Below, piece after piece: positions 7,929 through 16,240 of a DNA stretch of 64,000 nucleotides. Both the position numbers and the translations under genes were made by a program. The stretch is from contig JBKJIJ010000007.1 of NCBI GenBank assembly GCA_046598525.1, positions 1 through 64,000 on the forward strand, read 5' to 3'. The notes below the pieces were generated by a model. The model searched no databases and was not told where the DNA came from. It saw only the letters and a list, made by a program, of their open reading frames with translations. The number at the start of each line of letters is the position of its first letter. The first letter of the stretch is position 1. The DNA is from Methylotenera_A sp046598525. Its GTDB lineage: Bacteria > Pseudomonadota > Gammaproteobacteria > Burkholderiales > Methylophilaceae.

Positions 7929-8624
7929 TTAAGCTTTAATTGTATGCATCATAAAATTAACCGAAATATCATTATCCAACCAATAATGTTTGGTGATGGG
8001 GTTATAACTCATGCCAATTTGGTGCTTAAGCGATAAATCGGTAGAGCGAGCCCAAGCAGCCAATTCGGATGGCTTAATAAATTTAGCATAATCGTGCGTG
8101 CCGCGCGGCAACATATTTAATACATATTCGGCACCCAAAACCGCAAATAAATAGGCTTTTGGGTTACGGTTAATGGTTGAGAAAAACACATGGCCGCCTG
8201 GCTTAACCAATGCGGCGCAAGCTTGCACCACGCTGGCAGGGTCTGGCACATGTTCTAACATTTCCAGACAAGTCACCACATCAAAACTGGCAGGTGCTTC
8301 TTTGGCTAATTCTTCCACTGCAATTAAGCGATAATCAACATTAATATCACTTTCCAAACTGTGTAATTGCGCTACTTTTAAGGCTTTTTCACCTAAATCA
8401 ATGCCAGTTACCGTTGCGCCTTTTTGCGCCATCGATTCGCTTAATATGCCGCCGCCACAGCCAACATCTAAGACCGTTTTACCTGATAATGAAACGGCTT
8501 GATCAATATAATTGAGCCGCAGAGGATTAATATCGTGCAAAGGCTTAAACTCACTGGTTTTATCCCACCATTTATGGGCTAACTCACTAAATTTATTTAA
8601 TTCAGCTGTATCGAAATTGGACAT
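7929..8624 (-). CDS. ubiG: Ubiquinone biosynthesis O-methyltransferase
   Basis: Transfers methyl groups from S-adenosylmethionine to the two hydroxyls of the ubiquinone precursor ring. At 231 residues it matches UbiG. The N-terminal FSELAHKWWD motif (about 12-21) is diagnostic. The SAM-binding glycine loop VLDVGCGGGILSE is near 50-62, and the post-motif LEMLEHVPDP near 120-129. The ATG start at 8624 fits the family N-terminus. It lies between an MtaD-like deaminase and gph in a minus-strand run, where ompA-ubiG-gph is a common arrangement in related genomes. Confidence 0.96.
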   Translation of the reverse strand: MSNFDTAELNKFSELAHKWWDKTSEFKPLHDINPLRLNYIDQAVSLSGKTVLDVGCGGGILSESMAQKGATVTGIDLGEKALKVAQLHSLESDINVDYRLIAVEELAKEAPASFDVVTCLEMLEHVPDPASVVQACAALVKPGGHVFFSTINRNPKAYLFAVLGAEYVLNMLPRGTHDYAKFIKPSELAAWARSTDLSLKHQIGMSYNPITKHYWLDNDISVNFMMHTIKA

Positions 8625-8645
8625 AGTTTTCTTTATTTAAAATGA

Positions 8646-9992
8646 CTAATTAGTAGACCTAAACACTTCAAGTTTGGTTTGCCATTTATGCACAATATCC
8701 ACTAACTCTTGTGGCTCAATATTGCTGTAAATACCGGCATTATTGTTAGGCTTGTGATACTTTAAATCGCCACTCACCCAAACATGGCTTACCTGCTCGC
8801 GTTCAGCCACGTATACCAAATGCGAAATCACATCAAAACAAGGCTGCATATTAATATCGTCTAACTTTATAGCGGTTAAATCGGCTAATTTACCTACCTC
8901 GATTGAGCCAATTTTATCGTCCAAACCAAGCGCCTTTGCACCATTAATGGTCGCCATTTCTAGCGCCTGATGCGCAGAAACGGCTGTTGCGTCACCGCTG
9001 ACGCCTTTTGCCAATAGTGCGGCAAGGCGCATTTCAGTCAACATATCTAATCGATTATTGCTGGCCGCGCCATCTGTACCCAAACCGATATTAATACCCT
9101 GTTTTAAATATTCGGTGATTGGCGCAATACCGCTTGCCAGCTTTAAATTGGAACTTGGGCAATGCGCAATACTACAGCCATTTTCGGCCAACATTTGCAT
9201 TTCAATAGCGTTTAAATGCACACCATGTGCAAAGGTTGTGGTGGCGCCTAACATGCCTAAATTGGCTAATCGCGCCACAGGTCGCATGCCATAAGCCTGT
9301 TCGCTATGTGAAATTTCAGCGATTGTTTCATGCAAATGCGTATGGATTCCAATATTAATCTGCGCACTTAATGTATTAAGCGTGGCAAATGTTTCATCGC
9401 TCACGGTATATGGTGCGTGTGGTGCAAAACTAAAACTAATCAGCGGCTCATTTTTCAAAGCATCACGAGTTTGCGTGCCTTTATCAATATAGCTTTCCGC
9501 GTTGTTGGCGTACTGCGTTGCAAATTCTAAAACCACTAAACCCAAATTGGCGCGCATACCTGCTTTAATACTAGCCTCGGCCGCCGATTCTGGGTAAAAG
9601 TACATATCGTTAAAAGTAGTAATGCCGCCACGTAACATTTCTGCACAAGCTAACAATGTTCCGTCATATACAAAATTTGCCGATAGCAGCTTCTGCTCGG
9701 CCGGCCAAATATGTTGCTCTAGCCATGGCATTAAGGGCAAATCATCCGCTAAGCCACGCATTAAATTCATGGCAGCATGTGTGTGCAAATTAATAAATCC
9801 GGGCATTAACACATGATCGGCAAGTTGAATGGTTTCAATCGCCGCATAGTGCAGTTTTGCATATTCAATTGCGCAAACCGCGATAATTTCGCCAGAATGA
9901 ATCACAACCGCTTGGTTTGATAAAAGGCTATTTTTAGGGATGATAGGGACTAGCCAACGCGCTTCTATAATTAAATCAACTGTTTGTTTCAT
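8646..9992 (-). CDS. mtaD: 5-methylthioadenosine / S-adenosylhomocysteine deaminase-like amidohydrolase
   Basis: A metal-dependent amidohydrolase of the TRZ/ATZ-MtaD group, predicted to deaminate adenosyl thioethers such as S-adenosylhomocysteine. With the ATG at 9992 it has 448 residues. Metal ligands are visible in the PGFINLHTHAAM motif, in HTHLHET, in the AHGVHL and AHCPSSN motifs, and in the aspartate of GLGTDGAASNN. A longer open frame back to 10082 overlaps the ompA terminator and is rejected. A TATAAT box lies only six bases before the ATG, so the transcript may be nearly leaderless. Next to the SAM-dependent ubiG, it may recycle S-adenosylhomocysteine; this is inference, and guanine-type substrates cannot be excluded. 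Confidence 0.85.
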   Translation of the reverse strand: MKQTVDLIIEARWLVPIIPKNSLLSNQAVVIHSGEIIAVCAIEYAKLHYAAIETIQLADHVLMPGFINLHTHAAMNLMRGLADDLPLMPWLEQHIWPAEQKLLSANFVYDGTLLACAEMLRGGITTFNDMYFYPESAAEASIKAGMRANLGLVVLEFATQYANNAESYIDKGTQTRDALKNEPLISFSFAPHAPYTVSDETFATLNTLSAQINIGIHTHLHETIAEISHSEQAYGMRPVARLANLGMLGATTTFAHGVHLNAIEMQMLAENGCSIAHCPSSNLKLASGIAPITEYLKQGINIGLGTDGAASNNRLDMLTEMRLAALLAKGVSGDATAVSAHQALEMATINGAKALGLDDKIGSIEVGKLADLTAIKLDDINMQPCFDVISHLVYVAEREQVSHVWVSGDLKYHKPNNNAGIYSNIEPQELVDIVHKWQTKLEVFRSTN

Positions 9993-10063
9993 AACTGTAT
10001 TATAGCGATAAAATATCGGCCCTTTAGTAACAATTAGCAAACAGTTTGTAAAACAATAGGCAA

Positions 10064-10094
10064 TAAAAAACCCCGCATTCACGGGGTTTTTTAT
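10064..10094 (-). terminator. Rho-independent terminator of ompA
   Basis: The arms AAAAAACCCCG (10065-10075) and CGGGGTTTTTT (10082-10092) form a GC-rich hairpin with a six-base loop, flanked by A and T runs on both sides. It can terminate in either direction. On the minus strand it lies about 60 bases beyond the ompA stop and just upstream of mtaD, so it insulates mtaD from the strong ompA transcript. Confidence 0.92.
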
Positions 10095-10155
10095 TTATTA
10101 ATTAAAACTAAGTAATTATCAATGAATTGATTAAAACTTAATGTTTAATTAAATC

Positions 10156-11250
10156 TTAGTTACAACCAACTTCTTTTTTGCCTTCAGACTGAATCGTTAC
10201 GCGACGATTTGGTTGTAAGCATGTGATTAGTTTTTGAGTTTTGCTATTACCAGCACACTCAACAACAGGCTCTGATTCACCTTTACCAATTGCTTGGATA
10301 ACAGATTGATCAACACCTTGGCCAACTAAGTATTCTTTAACAATGTCAGCACGACGCTCTGAAAGTTTTTGGTTGTATTCATCAGTACCAAGCCTGTCTG
10401 TATGGCCTGTAACGATAACAGCTTTAAATTCAGGATTTGCTTTAATTTTAGCGGCTGCCTCATCTAACGCTGCTTTACCATCATTAGTTAAGTTTGATTT
10501 ATCAAAACTAAATAGTTTTTCAGCTTCAACAGTAATAGTTTCTGTTTGTGGTGTACAAGCTACTGGAGCCGGTGCTGGAGCTGGAGCTGGCTCTGGAGCA
10601 ACAGCTGCTGCGATTGGAGCTGGTTCTGGTGTTGGCTCAGCAACTACTGCTGCTGGAGCGCCGAAACGGAAAATAGCACCTAAGTTAACCAATGTGTTGC
10701 GAATTGTACCGTCAGCATCAAAGTCATTAACTGATGATTTAGCATCTGACTTGCTCCACTGATGACGTACATCAGCTTGCAAACCGAATGAATCGCTGAA
10801 TAAGTACTGAAGACCTAAACCAACGTTAGCCATTACTGATGTTTTTGTTTTGTCGCCAATACCAACACCTGAATAATCAACATTGTTACGAGCTGCGCCA
10901 ACACCAGCAAGCAAGAATGGACGGAATTTGTCACGGCTAAACATGTATAAAGCGTCTAAACCTAGCGTAGTTTGTTTGTATTTACCGCTAGCACCTAAAA
11001 TGTCGGTATCTTCATCTAAACGGTTGTAACCTAAACGGCCTTGTAGATCCCAGCTTGGGCTTAATTCTTTACCGATACTGATAAAGCCACCACGAACACC
11101 GTTGTCAGCTTCTAAATCATTGTCTGTGTCCATGTAAGTAACACCTGGTACTGCATACCAAGCGCCACGGTACATGTCTTCTGCTGATGCTGCAAAAGCT
11201 GATAAGCCAAGTGTGGCCATAACAGCTAAACTAATTAAATTCTTTTTCAT
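10156..11250 (-). CDS. ompA: OmpA-family outer-membrane porin-like protein
   Basis: A major outer-membrane anchor protein of 364 residues. A Sec signal peptide ends near SAFAASA (about residues 1-23). An eight-stranded beta-barrel region spans about 24-195, followed by a linker rich in Pro, Ala and Glu (about 203-240). The C-terminal OmpA domain (about 250-355) has the peptidoglycan-contacting GHTD and LSERRA motifs, and extra cysteines lie near the end. The start at 11250 has TAGGAG ten bases upstream; the longer frame to 11286 lies in the leader. It ends at its own terminator, consistent with high expression as a separate unit. Confidence 0.94.
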   Translation of the reverse strand: MKKNLISLAVMATLGLSAFAASAEDMYRGAWYAVPGVTYMDTDNDLEADNGVRGGFISIGKELSPSWDLQGRLGYNRLDEDTDILGASGKYKQTTLGLDALYMFSRDKFRPFLLAGVGAARNNVDYSGVGIGDKTKTSVMANVGLGLQYLFSDSFGLQADVRHQWSKSDAKSSVNDFDADGTIRNTLVNLGAIFRFGAPAAVVAEPTPEPAPIAAAVAPEPAPAPAPAPVACTPQTETITVEAEKLFSFDKSNLTNDGKAALDEAAAKIKANPEFKAVIVTGHTDRLGTDEYNQKLSERRADIVKEYLVGQGVDQSVIQAIGKGESEPVVECAGNSKTQKLITCLQPNRRVTIQSEGKKEVGCN

Positions 11251-11317
11251 TGATAAACTCCTAATTAAAAACGTACTTACAAACAAATATCTATGGACGA
11301 ACTATACTTAAACTATC

Positions 11318-12097
11318 TTAACTAATCAACGCTAAACATGAGGATTGACAGGCTAAATCGTTAAACTTGTTGTGTTTTTGCAACAGTTTTTTGACTTTTA
11401 CCACTTTATGCATCATTAAGGCATTATTCCGCGCATCTGATTCACAAACGCCACCTCTAAAACCAATATAGAATGGGCTGACTACGCTTAAACACTCAAT
11501 ATGTTGTGGTTTTAAAGACCCTGCTAGCCCAGATTTTAATGCATTTTTTTTACAGCTTTGCGTAAAAATTTGTAAAGCTTGCATGCTGCAAACGGTTAGT
11601 AAATCGTGCTGTTTAGAACTGGTATCTAACATGGCGCCATAAAAACCCATGTCGTTTAATGTTTCAAGCAACCTTAAGTTGACTTCTTGATCGGCAAAAA
11701 ATACGGCAACCAGCTTAATGTTTGGCTTCACAGCCTTAATTACTTGTATATCAAAGTTAATTTTCCAGTTTGGCATTGCCTCCAAACTAGAAACCGCTAT
11801 TTTGATAATATCAATATCGATTGCTAATCGTTGCATCACACTTTGCATCAAATCGTTTAAATCAATGTGTTGCTCACCCACTGTTGCACTGGTTAAAATG
11901 GGTGAATAATGTGGATTATTTGTCTTGTTAAGCTGATTATATTGTTGCGTTTTAGCCACTATTTGCGCACTTACGGCTAAATCTAACGCGCCTAAAGCGC
12001 CATTTTCTGGATCTTTTAAATCCAAAATATCAACGCCCGCATTTAAGGCAATCAGGCATTCTTCAACGCTTTTAATGCTTACCAATAGTTGCGTCAT
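11318..12097 (-). CDS. mfnB: (5-formylfuran-3-yl)methyl phosphate synthase (DUF556)
   Basis: Predicted to make the furan ring of methanofuran/methylofuran from two glyceraldehyde-3-phosphate molecules. The 259-residue protein carries the family N-terminal signature LLVSIKSVEE, the catalytic-lysine motif LDLKDPENGALGA (K28), and the C-terminal phosphate-binding GLAGSLKP and GFRGGVC motifs. Its ATG overlaps the stop of the DUF447 gene by four bases (ATGA), so the two are translationally coupled. It is the last gene of a four-gene minus-strand run of C1-carrier genes. The product would supply the carrier used by the Fhc complex encoded at 56.5-62 kb. The C-terminal 25 residues, rich in Lys and Cys, are less conserved-looking. 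Confidence 0.9.
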   Translation of the reverse strand: MTQLLVSIKSVEECLIALNAGVDILDLKDPENGALGALDLAVSAQIVAKTQQYNQLNKTNNPHYSPILTSATVGEQHIDLNDLMQSVMQRLAIDIDIIKIAVSSLEAMPNWKINFDIQVIKAVKPNIKLVAVFFADQEVNLRLLETLNDMGFYGAMLDTSSKQHDLLTVCSMQALQIFTQSCKKNALKSGLAGSLKPQHIECLSVVSPFYIGFRGGVCESDARNNALMMHKVVKVKKLLQKHNKFNDLACQSSCLALIS

Positions 12098-12669
12098 TCA
12101 AGCTCTCGCTTTTGAGCTTGCGTGTAAAAGTGGTCAACTTTTTCAACAAGCCAAGACCAAGCCAACCATTCATTTTCGCCTGCTGTTTTGTCAATGGCAA
12201 TTTGCAAATATTGCATTTCTGTTCTGATTTTTTCTTGCGGCAACATGTGTAAACGGCTGACTAAAACAGCTAGCTCAATTACAGCTGCTTGCGCCCGATT
12301 AAAGCCGTTAAAAGGCTTGTGGTTTTCTGCATGAATTTTTTGCATCACCAATTGCGGCCTAAGGGCATCTTCGCGCACTTCAATTAAAGCCAATTCCACA
12401 TGCTGCAAGCAATCGGCTAGCCTAAAGCCATTAATTTTATTGGTTTTAAGTAAAGCCCAAGCCTGCCGATTGGTTAATGCGGCCGCAAACACGCGCACAT
12501 CATCTGTCATATTCATGACTGCTTGTTTACTGGCCAATATATTGGCTAATGTAGTGGATGGTTTGAAAGGTGAAATAAGAATATGCTTACCTTCGTAGCG
12601 CACGCCAAATGGCGTTACGTGAGGCGCACCTTCTGTATTAATACTGGTAATAATGGTTTCAAAAATCAT
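12094..12669 (-). CDS. DUF447 family protein, predicted flavin-binding split barrel
   Basis: A 191-residue protein recognised by its N-terminal pattern IFETIITS..TEGAPHVTPFGVR and the middle KINGFRLADCLQHVELAL. This is the DUF447 family, which is shared by methanogens and by H4MPT-using bacteria. Family structures have a split-barrel fold that binds flavin; the reaction is not established. It lies between the DHPS-like gene (seven bases upstream) and mfnB (ATGA overlap), so it is almost certainly part of tetrahydromethanopterin or methylofuran biosynthesis. A reductive or oxidative step on a pterin or furan intermediate is possible, but this is inference from neighbours only. Confidence 0.85.
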   Translation of the reverse strand: MIFETIITSINTEGAPHVTPFGVRYEGKHILISPFKPSTTLANILASKQAVMNMTDDVRVFAAALTNRQAWALLKTNKINGFRLADCLQHVELALIEVREDALRPQLVMQKIHAENHKPFNGFNRAQAAVIELAVLVSRLHMLPQEKIRTEMQYLQIAIDKTAGENEWLAWSWLVEKVDHFYTQAQKRELE

Positions 12670-12676
12670 TTTTTTA

Positions 12677-14128
12677 TTATTTGTCTTTTTGTTGGCGCTT
12701 TTCTTTTAAAGACGCTTCGCGATGACTTTTTCTATCATCATTTTTTTCTACTGTGTTAGTTTCTAACGCGCTTGAAACACCCCAATTTAGCTCTTCATCT
12801 TGCACATAACGCTTCTTAAGTTGCCAAGCAATTTGCGCGCGCGCTAGCTCTACACCTAAATAAAACGCATGGCTTGCGTCCTCTTGCACACCCAAGTTTG
12901 GGTAGAAGGCAAATGGGTCAATTTCCTGCAATAACCCATCACGATTATACACATGCACACCTGAATCACTGACCATAATCCTAAAGCTGGGATCTTTGAT
13001 TTGCGCGGAAAAATCAGCTATTTCTACCGCATTATAAGGAAATGGTTTTCTATCATGCAGCCCTAAAAGCCCATTGCTGTAGCCCCTTGGTAGCCTGTCA
13101 TCCAATTTTGCACGATGCATCACGCGCCTTACATTATCAGCTTCGGCAATGGCATTTACCGCATGCGCACTTACCGATGTAGCCAACACAGCTTGAATAT
13201 TCAACTCACTGATTAAGCCAAATAAAATCGCATTAATACCAGTGGTATCGGCATCGGTTAACTCTGTTAAATTTCCAATGCCCATCATTATGTCGATTTG
13301 CGGATATTTTTTGCGTAGCTTGTGATAACGCACAATCGAATCCGCCAGCCCAAAGTGAATCGGATCTAAAATCGCATCGGCAATAAACGGTTTATTGTGC
13401 TTTAAGCAATGTTCAATGGCGCGATAAAGTGATGCCATATTGCCAGCCCCATTTCTACCGCGCGCGGGTATTAAAATTGGCGTTGCATCTACCTCATCGG
13501 CTATCCATAATGTTTTTTCGGTTAAGCTTAATAAGTAATCGGCGCCCGATTTACCTGCCAGCAGCAAATCTTCAGCGCGCATAGAATCCACACTGACTTT
13601 AAAACCTGCCGCTTTTAAGGTTTGGATAGTCTCTTTTAAATGAGCAAACGACTTACCCGGCAAACAGCCTAAATCAATCACATTTGCGCCTTGTGCTTGA
13701 AAGCGCATGGCTTTTTCTAAAATCGCCTCTACACTCAAATCTGGCGCATCGACAATTTCGGCAAAAATTTGGCAACTATATTGACTTAAATCAGGCGCTT
13801 GGCCGTTCTGGCCAAAATATTGCGGCAAATCTTTAAGGTCGGCTGGCCCTCGCTCAACCGGAATGCCGTATTGGCGGCGTAATTGGCTTAAATCGCCCTG
13901 ACAAAGCCCTGGCAAAATCATTTTGTTGGCGTCACCCGTACTTTTTAAGCGGCGCGCGATTAAATCCGGCGTCATTAAGGCCGCAACCGATACGCCGATT
14001 TGCTCTACGCGATACTTAAACTGCGGTGGTTTAGGATTTTTATCCGATTGGGTTTGAATATCTTGCAACACTTTATTTAGGCTTTTTTCAGCCAACTTAC
14101 CGGTTACAAATAATAGCTTTTCAGCCAT
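12677..14128 (-). CDS. Dihydropteroate synthase-like protein of methanopterin biosynthesis
   Basis: A 483-residue protein. The N-terminal domain (about 1-150) is specific to this group. A pterin-binding TIM barrel (about 155-370) has motifs ANVIDLGCLPG, VSVDSMRAEDLL and FIADAILDPIHFG resembling dihydropteroate synthase. The C-terminal domain (about 371-460) is followed by a very charged Lys/Glu/Arg tail. Homologues occur in methanogens and methylotrophs and are thought to join the pterin to a ribofuranosyl-aminobenzene unit in H4MPT synthesis. That reaction is family knowledge by association, not demonstrated by the sequence. It starts two bases after the flavoprotein gene and is followed by DUF447 and mfnB, a clear operon. 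Confidence 0.85.
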   Translation of the reverse strand: MAEKLLFVTGKLAEKSLNKVLQDIQTQSDKNPKPPQFKYRVEQIGVSVAALMTPDLIARRLKSTGDANKMILPGLCQGDLSQLRRQYGIPVERGPADLKDLPQYFGQNGQAPDLSQYSCQIFAEIVDAPDLSVEAILEKAMRFQAQGANVIDLGCLPGKSFAHLKETIQTLKAAGFKVSVDSMRAEDLLLAGKSGADYLLSLTEKTLWIADEVDATPILIPARGRNGAGNMASLYRAIEHCLKHNKPFIADAILDPIHFGLADSIVRYHKLRKKYPQIDIMMGIGNLTELTDADTTGINAILFGLISELNIQAVLATSVSAHAVNAIAEADNVRRVMHRAKLDDRLPRGYSNGLLGLHDRKPFPYNAVEIADFSAQIKDPSFRIMVSDSGVHVYNRDGLLQEIDPFAFYPNLGVQEDASHAFYLGVELARAQIAWQLKKRYVQDEELNWGVSSALETNTVEKNDDRKSHREASLKEKRQQKDK

Positions 14129-14130
14129 AT

Positions 14131-14703
14131 TTATTTAGATTCACGATTGGCGTTAATGCGTGCATTCACCGCCTGTTGCAGCGCAGAAATGCTATCCACC
14201 ACTTGTGTGCTTTCAAACGTGGCTAATTTTTTCACGTTGTCTAAATCAATTTGGCGTGGAAATACCTGCACAAAATGTTCACGCGGCGCTTCCGAAATAA
14301 TTGCGCCATCATCCACTTCTGGCACCGTATCGCAAGCAAAAACAATGCTGGGCACGCGCGTTTTGCCAGCTTGCGCGAATAAGTTGGTGACTAAAGAATC
14401 AGAGAAACCATAGGCCATTTTGGCCACGGTATTTGAAGTAGCAGGCGCAATCACCAATGTGTGATATTTGCCATGATAAAACAACTCTACAGGCACGCTG
14501 CTGGCTGTTTTGTCTTGATAAACTTTATGCCCTGCGTCATCTAATTGCGCTTGAAAACCATATTGCTTAATGATTTCAGCCGCCGCTTTACTTAAAAAAA
14601 TATCTACGTTATCAATGGTTTGCAGATAATCCAGACATTCGCGTAGGTAATGACCAGAACCAGTAATTGCCCAAGCAAGACGCTGCTTTAGTAGTGTTGA
14701 CAT
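14131..14703 (-). CDS. dmrB: Flavoprotein, probable dihydromethanopterin reductase (DmrB-like)
   Basis: A 190-residue flavoprotein of the archaeoflavoprotein/DmrB group, with the Rossmann-like start RLAWAITGSGHYLRE and the FMN-contact region IAPATSNTVAKMAYGFSD near 96-113. In characterised bacterial relatives it reduces dihydromethanopterin to tetrahydromethanopterin, the last step of cofactor synthesis. The ATG at 14703 is preferred because AAGG lies five bases upstream; a TTG at 14706 also opens the frame. It is the first gene of the C1-carrier operon, and the 150 bases upstream hold a repeat. The alternative is another member of the flavoprotein decarboxylase-like superfamily; the operon partners make the reductase role more likely. 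Confidence 0.78.
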   Translation of the reverse strand: MSTLLKQRLAWAITGSGHYLRECLDYLQTIDNVDIFLSKAAAEIIKQYGFQAQLDDAGHKVYQDKTASSVPVELFYHGKYHTLVIAPATSNTVAKMAYGFSDSLVTNLFAQAGKTRVPSIVFACDTVPEVDDGAIISEAPREHFVQVFPRQIDLDNVKKLATFESTQVVDSISALQQAVNARINANRESK

Positions 14704-14741
14704 CAATACCTTTTCAGCACAATAAAATGCAAAGTCCTAAG

Positions 14742-14840
14742 CTAGGCTAGGAGTTAATAAAAAATTGAGCGCAGCATACGGTTGGTATGTAAGCGATGAT
14801 TTTTTATGCAACGACAACGCATAGCGACGGAGTTTGCTTT
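14742..14840. repeat. Intergenic repeat B (pair with 7813-7905)
   Basis: This is the second copy of the repeat described at 7813-7905, with the same orientation. It contains GCATACGGTTGGTATGTAAG, a T-rich block, and AACGACAACGCATAGCGACG before AGTTTG. It lies between purA and the C1-carrier operon, so it covers the place where the operon promoter would be expected. No open frame crosses it. Confidence 0.6.
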
Positions 14841-14853
14841 TATGCACGTATAT

Positions 14854-16191
14854 TTATGAAAAGGGATGCTCAATAATAATCGTCTCATCGCGCTCTGGCC
14901 CTGTTGAAACAATCGCGATTGGCACACCGCACAGCGCTTCTAAACGTTTTAGGTAATGTTGTGCGTTTTTCGGCAAACCATCCCATGTTTTAACGCCAAA
15001 TGTATTGTCTTTCCAGCCTGCAACTGTTTCATAGATTGGCTTGCAGCGCGCCACATCATCGGCGCCCACTGGCAACATATCAATCACTTTGCCATCTAGC
15101 TCATAACCCGTGCAAATATCTAAACTTTCAATGCCATCTAAAACATCTAGTTTAGTGATGCATAAGCCTGTTAAGCCGTTAATTCGGGCAGAACGGCGTA
15201 ATGCAGCTGCATCAAACCAGCCGCAACGGCGTTTGCGTTTGGTCACTGTGCCAATTTCTTGGCCTTTGTTAGACATTTGATAACCAGGAACACCGGCCGT
15301 TTCAATATCTAATTCGCTAGGGAAAGGGCCGCCGCCCACTCTGGTTGTGTAGGCTTTGGTAATGCCAAGCACATAGTGCAACATATTGGCGCCCACACCC
15401 GTGCCTGCAGAAGCCTGGCCAGCAATGCAGTTGCTTGATGTAACGTATGGATAAGTACCATGGTCAATGTCCAACAAAGTACCCTGGGCGCCTTCAAACA
15501 ATAGGTTTTCGCCTCTGGCGTTGGCCGCATACAATTCGGCTGAGATATCAGCAATCATGGGTTTTAATGCAATGGCATGTGCCATGCTGGCATCGTATTG
15601 TTGATTAAAATCAACGGCTTTTGAGCCCAAATAATTGGTTAACACGAAGTTGTGATAATCCATCACTTCTTTTAATTTTTCGGCAAAACGTTCTGGATAA
15701 AATAAATCGTAAACGCGCAAAGCACGGCGCGCCACTTTATCTTCATAGGTTGGGCCAATGCCCTTGCCTGTAGTACCAATTTTAATGGCACGTTTGGCTT
15801 CGCGCGCGGTATCTAGCGCCACATGATGGCTTAAAATTAATGGACAACCCGGGCTTACTTTTAAGCGACTTTTCACTTCTAAGCCATCTTTTTCCAGCGC
15901 AGCAATTTCACCAATTAAATGCCCAGCATCCAGTACCACACCATTGCCGATGTAGCAATTAACGCCAGCACGCACAATGCCTGAAGGTACAAGATTAAGC
16001 TTGTACACGCGCTGCGCATCGCCTTGGCCAACAACCAAGGTGTGGCCTGCATTATGACCGCCCTGAAAGCGCACAACACCTTGTGCGTGATCCGTCAGCC
16101 AATCAACGATTTTGCCTTTACCTTCATCGCCCCATTGTGTGCCAATAACCACCACATTTTTAGCAGGATTTTTTACTGTATTTTGCGCCAT
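14854..16191 (-). CDS. purA: Adenylosuccinate synthetase
   Basis: Catalyses the GTP-dependent joining of IMP and aspartate, the first committed step to AMP. The 445-residue length is typical. Visible motifs are the GTP-loop GTQWGDEGKGK (about 17-27), GGHNAGHT with the catalytic histidine near 44-51, IGTTGKGIGPTYEDK, and the C-terminal TKRKRRCGWFDA and TKLDVLDG guanine-binding segments. The ATG at 16191 is the only reasonable start and adds about ten residues before the conserved VVVIGTQWG. It follows hisZ by about 50 bases in the conserved hfq-hflX-hflKC-hisZ-purA order. Confidence 0.97.
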   Translation of the reverse strand: MAQNTVKNPAKNVVVIGTQWGDEGKGKIVDWLTDHAQGVVRFQGGHNAGHTLVVGQGDAQRVYKLNLVPSGIVRAGVNCYIGNGVVLDAGHLIGEIAALEKDGLEVKSRLKVSPGCPLILSHHVALDTAREAKRAIKIGTTGKGIGPTYEDKVARRALRVYDLFYPERFAEKLKEVMDYHNFVLTNYLGSKAVDFNQQYDASMAHAIALKPMIADISAELYAANARGENLLFEGAQGTLLDIDHGTYPYVTSSNCIAGQASAGTGVGANMLHYVLGITKAYTTRVGGGPFPSELDIETAGVPGYQMSNKGQEIGTVTKRKRRCGWFDAAALRRSARINGLTGLCITKLDVLDGIESLDICTGYELDGKVIDMLPVGADDVARCKPIYETVAGWKDNTFGVKTWDGLPKNAQHYLKRLEALCGVPIAIVSTGPERDETIIIEHPFS

Positions 16192-16240
16192 AGCTTTTAC
16201 TTAATTATTTTTTAATCTTAAAAATGAATGAGATAGTGGA

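Noticed and set aside
8646..10082. Longer MtaD-like protein starting at 10082
   Set aside because: The extra 30 residues run through the ompA terminator; the family N-terminus begins at the ATG at 9992.
10343..10762. 139-residue open frame opposite ompA
   Set aside because: Ala/Gly-rich antisense reading of the Pro/Ala linker of a clear OmpA gene.
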